Source: Mycolicibacterium psychrotolerans
Lineage (GTDB): Bacteria > Actinomycetota > Actinomycetes > Mycobacteriales > Mycobacteriaceae
Length of the DNA: 64,000 nt
Assembly: GCF_010729305.1 (NCBI RefSeq)
Contig: NZ_AP022574.1
Coordinates: forward strand, 4,340,001-4,404,000
Reading direction: 5' to 3'
Every line of letters starts with the position of its first letter. Within the stretch, counting starts at the first letter, position 1. The notes under the pieces are model-generated. The model was not told the DNA's origin, made no database searches, and saw only the letters and a list, made by a program, of their open reading frames with translations. Of the stretch, positions 42,607 through 50,746 are shown one piece after another. Position numbers and translations under genes: made by a program.

Positions 42607-43964
42607 GTACCGACTGGGACCGCGCCCGGGCGATCGCCGACGCCGTGCTCTACGAGGGCTATCTGCTCTACCCGTACCGCGCGACATCGGCCAAGAACCA
42701 GTCCCGGTGGCAGTTCGGGGTGCTCGGTCCTCAGGGCGCCGAACAGGACGGCATCGGCGAGAACGATGCTCTGTCGGCCGACGTACTCGTGGAATCGAAT
42801 GGCGCGACGACGGTGACGGTCGTCGTCCGCTTCCTGCAGTTGCAGCACCGCGCGGTCGAGCGTGATACCGGCGACGGTCGATTCGAGCAGGCCGGCGAAC
42901 TGGGTGCCGGTGACCAGTCGTGGCTCACGTGGGACGAGGCCGTCGAACAGGAGATCCCGTTCGGGCCGTTCCGCCTCGCCGAACTCGAAGGCTCGCTGCG
43001 ACTTCCGTTCGTCGCACCCTCCGGCACCGAAGTCGAGATCGTCGACGGTGGACGGCTTGTCCGCACCCGGCGAGAGGTGCGCGCCGCCCTGACGCTGTCG
43101 GCAGAACCGGACGACGGGTTGACCCGGGTGAGCATCGACGTACATAACATCACCCCTGCCGTCACCGGCAAGGACGACGCGATCGCCACGTCGCTCATCG
43201 GTACCCATGTGCTCACCGAAGTGCAGGGCGGGGCGTTCATCTCGCTGCTCGAGCCGTCGCCGCAGGCGGCCGGCGCGGTGGCCCGTTGCCGGCGCCATCG
43301 GTGCTTTCCGGTGCTGGCCGGGCCTGCCGACGCGAGCGACCTGATGCTGATCTCCCCGATCATCCTCTACGACCATCCCGAAATCGCCGAGCAGAGCGAC
43401 GGCGCCCTCTACGACTCATGCGAAATCGACGAGATCCTCACGCTGCGCATCATGACGATGACCGATGACGAGAAGGCACAGGCCCGCGCCACCGATCCGC
43501 TGGCAGCCCAGATCATCGACCGGTGCGACACGATGTCCCCCGAGGCTCTGCTGAATCTGCACGGCGTTCTGCGCGATCCCCATGCCCAAGACCCTGATCC
43601 CGGGCTGATCCCAGGGATTCCCGACGGCGTCGACTGGTGGGATCCGCTCGCGGACGACGCCGTGCGCCCCGGCGTGGACGCCGTGCTGGTCAACGGCATT
43701 CGGGTGTGCAGCGGCAGCCGCGTGCGACTGCGGCCCACCCGGCGCGCCGACGCCCAGGATCTGTTCTACGCCGACAAGGTCGCCCGCGTCACCTCGGTGC
43801 ACGAGACCGTCGACGGAGAGACCCACGTGGGCGTGGTGATCGAGGACGACCCGGCCGCAGATCTGCACGAGTGGTACGGCCGCTATCTGTACTTCGCGCC
43901 CGACGAAGTGGAACCTCTGGACACACAGGAACTCAGCCCGGAAAGGAGTACGAGATGGCAGTAG
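42603..43964 (+). CDS. Uncharacterised hydrogenase-cluster protein, 453 residues
   Basis: A 453-residue protein of unrecognised family. It starts AIADAVLYEGYLLYPYRATSAKNQSRWQFGVL, and this opening recurs in actinobacterial hydrogenase clusters. A central beta-rich part contains FISLLEPSPQAAGAVARCRRHRCFPVLAG (two Cys). A mixed C-terminal part ends VGVVIEDDPAADLHEWYGRYLYFAPDEVEPL, which looks like a small beta-barrel. No signal peptide or helix for the membrane. It overlaps DUF6084 by 4 bases and the next small gene by 10. Confidence 0.82.
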   Translation: MSTDWDRARAIADAVLYEGYLLYPYRATSAKNQSRWQFGVLGPQGAEQDGIGENDALSADVLVESNGATTVTVVVRFLQLQHRAVERDTGDGRFEQAGELGAGDQSWLTWDEAVEQEIPFGPFRLAELEGSLRLPFVAPSGTEVEIVDGGRLVRTRREVRAALTLSAEPDDGLTRVSIDVHNITPAVTGKDDAIATSLIGTHVLTEVQGGAFISLLEPSPQAAGAVARCRRHRCFPVLAGPADASDLMLISPIILYDHPEIAEQSDGALYDSCEIDEILTLRIMTMTDDEKAQARATDPLAAQIIDRCDTMSPEALLNLHGVLRDPHAQDPDPGLIPGIPDGVDWWDPLADDAVRPGVDAVLVNGIRVCSGSRVRLRPTRRADAQDLFYADKVARVTSVHETVDGETHVGVVIEDDPAADLHEWYGRYLYFAPDEVEPLDTQELSPERSTRWQ

Positions 43965-44074
43965 TCGGCTGGATCGCCACGGCCGTGGTCGCGGTGGTCA
44001 TTCTGGCGGGGGTGACGCTCGGTGTTCGATCGGTACCCGACGCCAAGCGGTATCTGAAGATGCGCCGGATGTAG
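43955..44074 (+). CDS. 39-residue single-helix membrane peptide (DUF6893-like)
   Basis: A very small protein: one membrane helix (about residues 4-25, VGWIATAVVAVVILAGVTLGV) and a basic tail (DAKRYLKMRRM). A strong GGAAAGGAG site lies 8 bases before the ATG. Such peptides recur in group 1h clusters and could tether the soluble hydrogenase to the membrane. Its TAG stop is followed, in the same frame, by the maturation protease. Confidence 0.8.
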   Translation: MAVVGWIATAVVAVVILAGVTLGVRSVPDAKRYLKMRRM

Positions 44075-44086
44075 CGGAGCGGAGAC

Positions 44087-44575
44087 ATCACGTTCACCAC
44101 CCTGATCGCCGGAATCGGCAACATCTTCCTGTCCGACGACGGATTCGGTCCCGAGGTGTTGCGCCGTGTCGCGCCCCGACTGACCGACCCGACCGTCCGC
44201 GCAACGGATTACGGCATTCGGGGAATGCACCTCGCCTACGACCTGCTCGAGGGCTACGACACCCTGGTACTCGTCGACGCCCTGCCGAACCGGGGCGTGC
44301 CCGGCACCGTGCACGTCTTCGAGGCCGATCACGAAAGCCTCTCCGCGGCCACGGGCCTCGACGCCCACGCAATGGATCCGGCGGCGGTGTTCGCGAGCCT
44401 CAACGCGCTCGGCGGGACCCCGCCCTACACCGTGGTGATCGGTTGTGAGGTCGCCTGCGTCGAGGACGGCATCGGTCTCTCGGACGAGGTTGCCGCCGCA
44501 GTGCCTGACGCGGTGCAGGCGGTCATGGACGTGGTGGCCCGGAGTGCGTCGCCCACCGGCGCGCGGGAGGGCTGA
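44087..44575 (+). CDS. Hydrogenase maturation protease, with no standard start codon
   Basis: About 163 codons. The motif GIGNIFLSDDGFGPEVLRRV marks the HycI/HyaD/HybD peptidase family that trims the large-subunit tail; LVLVDALPN holds the second metal ligand. The frame is bounded upstream by the TAG (44072-44074) of the preceding gene. Between it and the motif there is no ATG, GTG or TTG. The best candidate is ATC at 44087, 7 bases after a GGAG (44076-44079), giving TFTTLIAGIGN as the usual family N-terminus after the initiator. A GTG at 44156 would delete the active-site motif. Could instead be read by stop readthrough or be damaged. Confidence 0.7.
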   Translation: MTFTTLIAGIGNIFLSDDGFGPEVLRRVAPRLTDPTVRATDYGIRGMHLAYDLLEGYDTLVLVDALPNRGVPGTVHVFEADHESLSAATGLDAHAMDPAAVFASLNALGGTPPYTVVIGCEVACVEDGIGLSDEVAAAVPDAVQAVMDVVARSASPTGAREG

Positions 44576-44578
44576 ACC

Positions 44579-44827
44579 ATGTGTCTGGGCATACCAGGAC
44601 AGGTCCTGCACATGCTCGACGGTTACGGCGGCCAACTCGCTCTCGTCGACGTCGCAGGCGAGCCCCGCAAGGTGAACGTCGGCATGCTGCCCGAGGAGAC
44701 GTTCGAGGCCGGTGACTGGGTCGTCATCCACATGGGCTTCGTCGTCGAGAAGACCGACAGAGCGGGCGCAGACGCCGCGTTGGAGGGTCTGAAGTTGATG
44801 GGCAGCGGAAGCGAGGACCCGCCATGA
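44579..44827 (+). CDS. hypC: Hydrogenase chaperone HypC, copy 1
   Basis: An 82-residue OB-fold chaperone starting MCLGIPGQV; Cys2 binds the Fe(CN)2CO unit carried from HypD to the large subunit. The C-terminal helix is intact (VIHMGFVVEKTD). It follows the protease by 3 bases and overlaps hypF by 4. A second, longer copy lies after hypF. Confidence 0.95.
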   Translation: MCLGIPGQVLHMLDGYGGQLALVDVAGEPRKVNVGMLPEETFEAGDWVVIHMGFVVEKTDRAGADAALEGLKLMGSGSEDPP

Positions 44828-47115
44828 CCGGCCGGTGCCGGCGACGGATCACTGTGCACGGCGTGGTGCAGGGCGTCGGCTTCCGGCCGTTCGTGTACAC
44901 CGCCGCCGCGTCGTGCGGCCTGTCCGGATCCGTCCGAAACGACAGTTCGGGCGCCATCATCGAGGTCGAGGGCGAACCGAACGACATCGCGGTGTTTCTC
45001 CACCGGTTGCATGCCGACCCTCCTCCTCTGGCCGTCATCGAGGCTGTCGAGATCGTCGATCTCGCGACCGAGGGTGGCACGGGCTTCCGCATCGTGGACA
45101 CGTCGCGCTCCGACGGCGGCCGCACGCTGGTCTCCCCGGATGTGGCCATGTGTGCCGACTGTGAGGCCGAGCACCGGGATCCGTGCAATCGCCGCTACCG
45201 GCACCCGTTCATCAATTGCACGAACTGCGGTCCCCGTTTCACCATCATCGCCTCGCTGCCCTATGACCGCGCCGGCACCACGATGGCGCCCTTCCCGATG
45301 TGCGCGGACTGCGCGGCCGAATACGCCGACCCGGCGGACCGCCGATTTCACGCGCAGCCGGTGTGCTGCCCCCAGTGCGGCCCGACCCTGTACTACCGGG
45401 ACCCGCAGGAGCCTCGCGCCGTATCCGAGGAGGGGCTGCGACGGGCCCGGCGGCTGCTGCGCGACGGTGGCATCCTCGCCGTCAAGGGAATCGGCGGCTA
45501 CCACCTGGCCTGCGACGCCGCCAACGACGACGCGGTGTCGGAGCTACGTCGCCGGAAGCGGCGCGGCGACAAACCGTTCGCGGTGATGGTGGCCGACCTG
45601 GATGGTGCGCGCATGCTGTGCGCACTGGACGCGCACTCGGAACAGCTGCTGTCGGGCCCGCAGAAACCGATCGTGCTGGCCTCCCGCTCACCGTCGGCTG
45701 CGGTCGCCGAGTCGGTGGCACCGCACAATCCCGATATCGGTGTGATGCTCGCCTACACCCCTGTGCACACCCTGCTGTTCGGACTGCCGGGAGACGAGCA
45801 GGGACCGGCCGCCCTGGTGATGACCTCGGGAAACCTCGGCGGCGAACCGATCTGCTATCGCGACGCCGATGCGACAGAACGCCTTTCGCAGCTCGCCGAC
45901 GGATGGTTGATGCATGACCGGGCCATCCTGGTGCCCTGCGACGACTCCGTGATCCGGGTGCTCGACGGTGTCGACATTCCGATCCGCCGATCGCGCGGCT
46001 ATGCGCCGCTGCCCGTCGCCCTGCCGGTGTCCGTGCCGCCGACACTGGCGGTCGGGGCCGATCTGAAGAACACCATGGCGGTCGCCGAGGGCCGGTACGC
46101 GTGGCTCAGCCAGCACATCGGGGACATGGACGACCTCGCCACGCTGTCCGCGTTCGGGGCCGCAGCACAGCATCTCGGTGCGCTGACGGCGGTGTCCCCC
46201 GAGGTCGTCGTCGCCGACGCCCATCCGGGATACCGCTCGACATCGTGGGCGCAGCGCAATGCCGGCGATCGGCCCGTGCGCATGGTGCAGCACCACCACG
46301 CGCACATCGCTGCCGTGATGGCCGAACACGGACTCGACGGCTCCGCGCAGGTGTGCGGATTCGCCTTCGACGGCACCGGTTACGGCCCCGACGGCGCGGT
46401 ATGGGGCGGTGAGGTCCTGCTCGCCGACTACAAGGGCTTCCAGCGGTTGGCGCACGTGAAATACGTTCCCCTGCCGGGCGGCGACGTCAGCGTCCTCCGC
46501 CCGTACCGGATGGCGATGTCGTACCTGTGGGCGGCGGGGGTTCCGTGGTCCGATGACCTACCGCCGGTCCGGGCCTGCCCATCGGACGAGCGCCGGGTGC
46601 TGCTGCACCAACTCGAGACCGGGTTGCGATGTGCGCCGACCTCGAGCATGGGCCGCCTCTTCGACGCCGTGTCGGCGCTGGCAGGCGTTCGGCAGGTGGT
46701 GGACTATGAAGCGCAGGCGGCCATCGAATTGGAAGGTCTGTCCCGTGGCGTGCACCCGGGCGCAGCGCATTACCGCTTCGACGTCCAATTCGCCAGCGAC
46801 GCCCCTGCGCAGATCGATCCCGCGCCGCTGATGTGCGCCGTGGTCGATGATGTGCGCAACGGTGTACCGGCGGGGGTGATCGGCGCGAGGTTCCATGCGG
46901 CGTTGACCCGGCTGATCGTCGATCTCGCTGACCGATTCGCGCGGGATACCGCCGCGGTCGCACTGTCGGGCGGCGTGTTCCAGAACGCGCTGCTGTTGCT
47001 CTGCGCGTCGGAGACTTTGCGGAATAACGGTTTTCAGGTGCTCACCCACCGCCAGGTACCGCCCAACGACGGCGGGATCGCGCTGGGCCAACTCATGGTC
47101 GGAAGTTCGGGGTAA
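44824..47115 (+). CDS. hypF: Carbamoyltransferase HypF
   Basis: A 763-residue enzyme that makes the cyanide ligand precursor (thiocarbamate on HypE) from carbamoyl phosphate. Domains in order: acylphosphatase-like (about 8-95, VHGVVQGVGFRPFVY); two zinc fingers (CADCEAEHRDPCN with CTNCGPRF; CADCAAEYADPAD with CCPQCGP); YrdC-like adenylation domain (GGYHLACDAAND, KRRGDKPFAVMV, MTSGNLGGEPI); and Kae1-like domain with MVQHHHAHIAAVMAEHG and VALSGGVFQNALL. Full length for the family (about 750). Confidence 0.97.
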   Translation: MTGRCRRRITVHGVVQGVGFRPFVYTAAASCGLSGSVRNDSSGAIIEVEGEPNDIAVFLHRLHADPPPLAVIEAVEIVDLATEGGTGFRIVDTSRSDGGRTLVSPDVAMCADCEAEHRDPCNRRYRHPFINCTNCGPRFTIIASLPYDRAGTTMAPFPMCADCAAEYADPADRRFHAQPVCCPQCGPTLYYRDPQEPRAVSEEGLRRARRLLRDGGILAVKGIGGYHLACDAANDDAVSELRRRKRRGDKPFAVMVADLDGARMLCALDAHSEQLLSGPQKPIVLASRSPSAAVAESVAPHNPDIGVMLAYTPVHTLLFGLPGDEQGPAALVMTSGNLGGEPICYRDADATERLSQLADGWLMHDRAILVPCDDSVIRVLDGVDIPIRRSRGYAPLPVALPVSVPPTLAVGADLKNTMAVAEGRYAWLSQHIGDMDDLATLSAFGAAAQHLGALTAVSPEVVVADAHPGYRSTSWAQRNAGDRPVRMVQHHHAHIAAVMAEHGLDGSAQVCGFAFDGTGYGPDGAVWGGEVLLADYKGFQRLAHVKYVPLPGGDVSVLRPYRMAMSYLWAAGVPWSDDLPPVRACPSDERRVLLHQLETGLRCAPTSSMGRLFDAVSALAGVRQVVDYEAQAAIELEGLSRGVHPGAAHYRFDVQFASDAPAQIDPAPLMCAVVDDVRNGVPAGVIGARFHAALTRLIVDLADRFARDTAAVALSGGVFQNALLLLCASETLRNNGFQVLTHRQVPPNDGGIALGQLMVGSSG

Positions 47116-47134
47116 CAGGAAGGGAGGACTGCTC

Positions 47135-47464
47135 ATGTGTCTGGCGGTACCGGGCAAGATCTTGCGGATGGAGGACCGCGACGGCACGCTGATGTCCGTC
47201 GTCGACTTCGGCGGTGTCCGGAAGGACGTCTGCCTGCAGTACATACCCGACGCCCAAGTGGGGGAATACGTGGTGGTACACGTCGGTTTCGCGATCCAGC
47301 GTCTCGATGAGGAGTCGGCGATGCGGACGCTGGCCGAGTTCGAGCACCTCGGCGTGCTGAAGGAGGAGTTCGGCGACGGGTTCGAACTGGCCGCACGGCA
47401 GGCGGGCCTGGCCAATCCCGAGGCGTCCGTCACGACGAATGGAACTTCGGAGGCGAAGAGATGA
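47135..47464 (+). CDS. hypC: Hydrogenase chaperone HypC, copy 2
   Basis: A 109-residue HypC starting MCLAVPGKI with Cys2 intact, and a longer C-terminal tail than copy 1 (FELAARQAGLANPEAS). Its core resembles typical HypC more than copy 1 does. Good AGGGAGG site before the ATG. It overlaps hypD by 4 bases, so it probably partners HypD, with copy 1 serving the large subunit; this division of labour is a guess. Confidence 0.94.
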   Translation: MCLAVPGKILRMEDRDGTLMSVVDFGGVRKDVCLQYIPDAQVGEYVVVHVGFAIQRLDEESAMRTLAEFEHLGVLKEEFGDGFELAARQAGLANPEASVTTNGTSEAKR

Positions 47465-48561
47465 AGTACCTGGACGAGTTCAGCGATCCCGAACTGGCCG
47501 CCAAACTGATCGATCAGATCCGCGAAGCGACCAGCAGGCGCTGGGCCATCATGGAAGTCTGTGGTGGACAGACGCATTCGATCATCCGGCACGGCATCGA
47601 CCAGCTGCTGCCCGACGAGATCGAGATGATTCATGGGCCGGGCTGCCCGGTGTGTGTGACGCCGTTGGAGATCATCGACAAGGCGCTGGAGATCGCGTCG
47701 CGGCCCGACGTGATCTTCTGTTCGTTCGGTGACATGCTGCGGGTTCCGGGTAGCGGCAAAGACCTGTTCCGGATCAAGAGCGAGGGCGGCGACGTGCGGG
47801 TGGTGTATTCGCCGCTGGACGCGCTCACCATCGCGAAGGAGAACCCTGACAAGCAGGTGGTGTTCTTCGGCATCGGGTTCGAGACCACGGCCCCCGCGAA
47901 CGCTATGACGGTGTACCAAGCCAAACGCCTTGGCATAACAAACTTCTCACTGCTGGTCTCACATGTGCTCGTGCCGCCGGCCATCGCGGCGATCATGGAG
48001 TCACCCACGTGCCGGGTGCAGGCGTTTCTGGCCGCCGGCCATGTCTGCTGCGTGATGGGAACCGGAGAGTATCCGTCGCTGTGCGACAAGTACGGCATCC
48101 CGATCGTCGTCACCGGTTTCGAGCCGCTGGACATCCTCGAAGGCATCAGGCGCACTGTGCTGCAACTGGAGGCCGGCCGCCACGAGCTGGAGAACGCATA
48201 TCCGCGCGCAGTGCGCGCGGAAGGAAATGCCCCGGCCAGGGCGATGCTGCTCGATGTGTTCGAGGTGACCGACCGGAGCTGGCGCGGTATCGGGGAGATC
48301 CCGTCGAGCGGCTGGCGGCTGTCCCCCGCGTACCGCGACTACGACGCCGAGCACCGGTTCGCCGTGACCGACATGCATACCGAGGAGTCCGCGGTGTGCC
48401 GGTCCGGCGAGGTGCTGCAGGGCTTCATCAAGCCGCACGAGTGCTCGGCCTTCGGCACCTTGTGCACGCCACGCAACCCGCTCGGCGCCACGATGGTCTC
48501 CTCTGAGGGCGCCTGCGCCGCCTACTACCTGTACCGGCGGCTGGAGGTGACCCATGCCTGA
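47461..48561 (+). CDS. hypD: Hydrogenase maturation Fe-S protein HypD
   Basis: A 366-residue scaffold for the Fe(CN)2CO group. Conserved Cys motifs are present: EVCGGQTHSI (catalytic Cys), IHGPGCPVCVTP, FLAAGHVCCVMG, and the C-terminal [4Fe-4S] ligands in AVCRSGEVLQG, HECSAFGTLCTP and EGACAAYY. Length is standard. It overlaps hypC2 and hypE by 4-8 bases. Confidence 0.97.
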   Translation: MKYLDEFSDPELAAKLIDQIREATSRRWAIMEVCGGQTHSIIRHGIDQLLPDEIEMIHGPGCPVCVTPLEIIDKALEIASRPDVIFCSFGDMLRVPGSGKDLFRIKSEGGDVRVVYSPLDALTIAKENPDKQVVFFGIGFETTAPANAMTVYQAKRLGITNFSLLVSHVLVPPAIAAIMESPTCRVQAFLAAGHVCCVMGTGEYPSLCDKYGIPIVVTGFEPLDILEGIRRTVLQLEAGRHELENAYPRAVRAEGNAPARAMLLDVFEVTDRSWRGIGEIPSSGWRLSPAYRDYDAEHRFAVTDMHTEESAVCRSGEVLQGFIKPHECSAFGTLCTPRNPLGATMVSSEGACAAYYLYRRLEVTHA

Positions 48562-49636
48562 GACGAACGCCGAAACCGCCCGCGCGGCCGTCGACATGGA
48601 GTCGTGGGTCTGCCCCGCGCCGCTGCGCGACTCACCGAACGTCCTGATGGGGCACGGCGGCGGCGGGGCGATGTCCGCAGAGCTCATCGAGCACCTGTTC
48701 CTACCTGCGTTCGGGCCGGCGGCCGATGCCGCAATGGGCGATTCCGCGGTGTTGCGTGTCGGCGCTGAGAGGTTGGCCTTCTCGACCGACTCCTACGTGG
48801 TCAAGCCACTGTTCTTTCCCGGGGGCAGCATCGGCGATCTGGCGGTCAACGGCACGGTGAACGACCTGGCGATGGCCGGGGCCCAGCCCGTGGCGTTGTC
48901 CACCGCGTTCATCCTCGAGGAAGGCACGGCGCTGTCCGAACTGGCCCGCGTGGCGCACGCGGTGGGCACCGCGGCGCTGGCCGCCGGGGTGAAGCTCGTG
49001 ACCGGTGACACCAAGGTGGTCGACTCCGGGCACGGGGACGGTGTGTACATCAACACCGCAGGGATCGGTCTGGTCGACAAGCGTGCCGACATCCGCCCGC
49101 AGCGAGCCCGTCCCGGCGATGCGGTGATCGTCAGCGGTGACATCGGCGTGCACGGCGTGGCGGTGATGAGCTGTCGCGAAGGCCTCGAGTTCGCCACCAC
49201 CGTGGCCAGCGACACCGCCCCGCTGCACGGACTGGTCGCGGCGATGCTCGACACCGGCGCGGACATCCATACCCTTCGTGACCCCACCCGGGGTGGCCTG
49301 GGGGCCACGCTGAATGAGATCGCCAAGGCGGCCGGTGTCGGAATCTCACTGGACGAGAAAGTACTTCCGATCCCCGGTGACGTGCGCGACGCCTGCGGGC
49401 TGTTGGGACTCGACCCGCTCTACGTCGCCAATGAAGGCAAGCTGATCGTCTTCGTTGCGCTCGAGGACGCCGACCGGGTGCTCGCCGCGATGCACGCCCA
49501 TCCCTACGGTGGCCGGGCCGCGATGATCGGCCACTGCGTCACAGAGCACCCGGGGATGGTGGTGGCGCGCACCGCGCTCGGCGGCACCCGGGTGGTCGAT
49601 CTTCCCATCGGCGAACAGCTTCCCCGGATCTGCTGA
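48554..49636 (+). CDS. hypE: Hydrogenase maturation protein HypE
   Basis: A 360-residue PurM-like ATPase that dehydrates the thiocarbamate to thiocyanate. The C-terminus ends PRIC, the Cys that carries the cyanide precursor. The ATP-binding blocks MGHGGGGAMS, FSTDSYVVKPLFFPGG and LRDPTRGGLGATLNEIA are intact. The N-terminal 28 residues (to CPAPLRDSP) extend past some homologues. It ends directly against the next ATG. Confidence 0.97.
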   Translation: MPETNAETARAAVDMESWVCPAPLRDSPNVLMGHGGGGAMSAELIEHLFLPAFGPAADAAMGDSAVLRVGAERLAFSTDSYVVKPLFFPGGSIGDLAVNGTVNDLAMAGAQPVALSTAFILEEGTALSELARVAHAVGTAALAAGVKLVTGDTKVVDSGHGDGVYINTAGIGLVDKRADIRPQRARPGDAVIVSGDIGVHGVAVMSCREGLEFATTVASDTAPLHGLVAAMLDTGADIHTLRDPTRGGLGATLNEIAKAAGVGISLDEKVLPIPGDVRDACGLLGLDPLYVANEGKLIVFVALEDADRVLAAMHAHPYGGRAAMIGHCVTEHPGMVVARTALGGTRVVDLPIGEQLPRIC

Positions 49637-50461
49637 ATGACCACCGTCCGCCCGCAGACCCACCCAGGCCACGCGTTGTTCGCCAGGTACGCGTTTCCGC
49701 CCAACGAGCTCGGGTATTGCGGCCCGTCCGGCATCGCAGCCGTGCCGGACGGCGACGCGGTCGACCTGGCGCGCTATGCCCGCGAATTCGATGGCGCCTG
49801 GCCCTATCTCGACACCCTCGCCGAGACGGCGGGCCGGCCCGATCCGCTCGACGAGCAGATCGTTCGCAGCTATTGGGTGGGTGGGCCGCTGCTGGCCGAG
49901 GTCGACGGGCGGGTACTCCACACCACGTTGAGGGACGCGTTTCGCGGGCAGGTCACCGGTCTGCTCGGCGATGTCGCCCCCGAGGACTCCCTGGCGCACC
50001 ACAGTTTTCACGTCTTCGTCGTCTACCCGTGGGTACGGTTCCTCGACCGCGATCCGAGCACACCGCTGAAAATACTGCAGGACTGCAGGATTCGCTGGGG
50101 CATCGTCGACGCGGTCGACGACGATCACGCCGTGGTCGTGTCACGGCCGCTGACGTTCCACTCCGGTGCGCTCGGACTCGCCGAGGCCGTCCCCGAGCGG
50201 GTCAGGTGGCGTCGGGACGGCGCCTCCCTGGTTTCCGCGCCGATGCCGGGCCAGACGGTGTCGGCACACTGGGGCTGGATCTGCGGAACGCTGACCGCTG
50301 CTGAGGCCGCTGACCTGGAAGTCGCAACACGTGCGACCTTGACGCTGGTCAACGACGCGAGACTGCGCCGTAAACACGCGACGCAGGTCCGCGACCCAGG
50401 TCAACCAACCGTTCAAACGGTCGTCCGCGGTGCCGCGAGCGACCACGAAGGAGAATCATGA
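49637..50461 (+). CDS. DUF6390 hydrogenase-cluster protein
   Basis: A 274-residue soluble protein starting GHALFARYAFPPNELGYCGPSG, with DEQIVRSYWVGGPLLAEV, HSFHVFVVYPWVRFLD, and LQDCRIRWGIVDAVDDDHAVVVSRPLTF. It occurs with actinobacterial hydrogenase genes; function unknown. It has three Cys but no evident cluster motif. Begins at the base after the hypE stop and overlaps the next gene by 4 bases, so it is surely part of the operon. Confidence 0.85.
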   Translation: MTTVRPQTHPGHALFARYAFPPNELGYCGPSGIAAVPDGDAVDLARYAREFDGAWPYLDTLAETAGRPDPLDEQIVRSYWVGGPLLAEVDGRVLHTTLRDAFRGQVTGLLGDVAPEDSLAHHSFHVFVVYPWVRFLDRDPSTPLKILQDCRIRWGIVDAVDDDHAVVVSRPLTFHSGALGLAEAVPERVRWRRDGASLVSAPMPGQTVSAHWGWICGTLTAAEAADLEVATRATLTLVNDARLRRKHATQVRDPGQPTVQTVVRGAASDHEGES

Positions 50462-50742
50462 ACGCCTCGAACGAACACCTCTCAGAGGAGCCACAGGAAC
50501 AGCGCGGAGCCCCGGGGTCACGCGACACCGGATCGGATCAGGCCTCCGGCGGACCGGCCGACCGGCCGTCGGGCACCTTCCGTGGAGACGAGACCGTCCC
50601 CGCGCACGACGAAGCTGGTCGATCCGGACAGACCGGCGGCGAGAAGACGGAGATGCCGCCCTCGGACGCCGAGCCGGCGGTCCCGCCGTATGAGGGACGT
50701 CAGACGACGGCCAAACCCGAAGGCGGCGGAGAGAAGCGCTGA
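50458..50742 (+). CDS. Small disordered hydrophilic protein at the cluster end
   Basis: A 94-residue protein made almost wholly of Gly, Glu, Pro, Ser, Thr, Asp, Arg and Lys, with no Cys, Trp or Ile and one Tyr near the end (VPPYEGRQ). It is predicted to be disordered. The ATGA overlap with DUF6390 and a GAAGGAG site support translation. Convergent with DUF3046. Function unknown. Confidence 0.65.
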   Translation: MNASNEHLSEEPQEQRGAPGSRDTGSDQASGGPADRPSGTFRGDETVPAHDEAGRSGQTGGEKTEMPPSDAEPAVPPYEGRQTTAKPEGGGEKR

Positions 50743-50746
50743 CGGC

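Noticed and set aside
44156..44575. GTG 44156 as start of the maturation protease
   Set aside because: It would remove the GIGNxxLxDDG motif that the fold and metal site need, and has no ribosome site.
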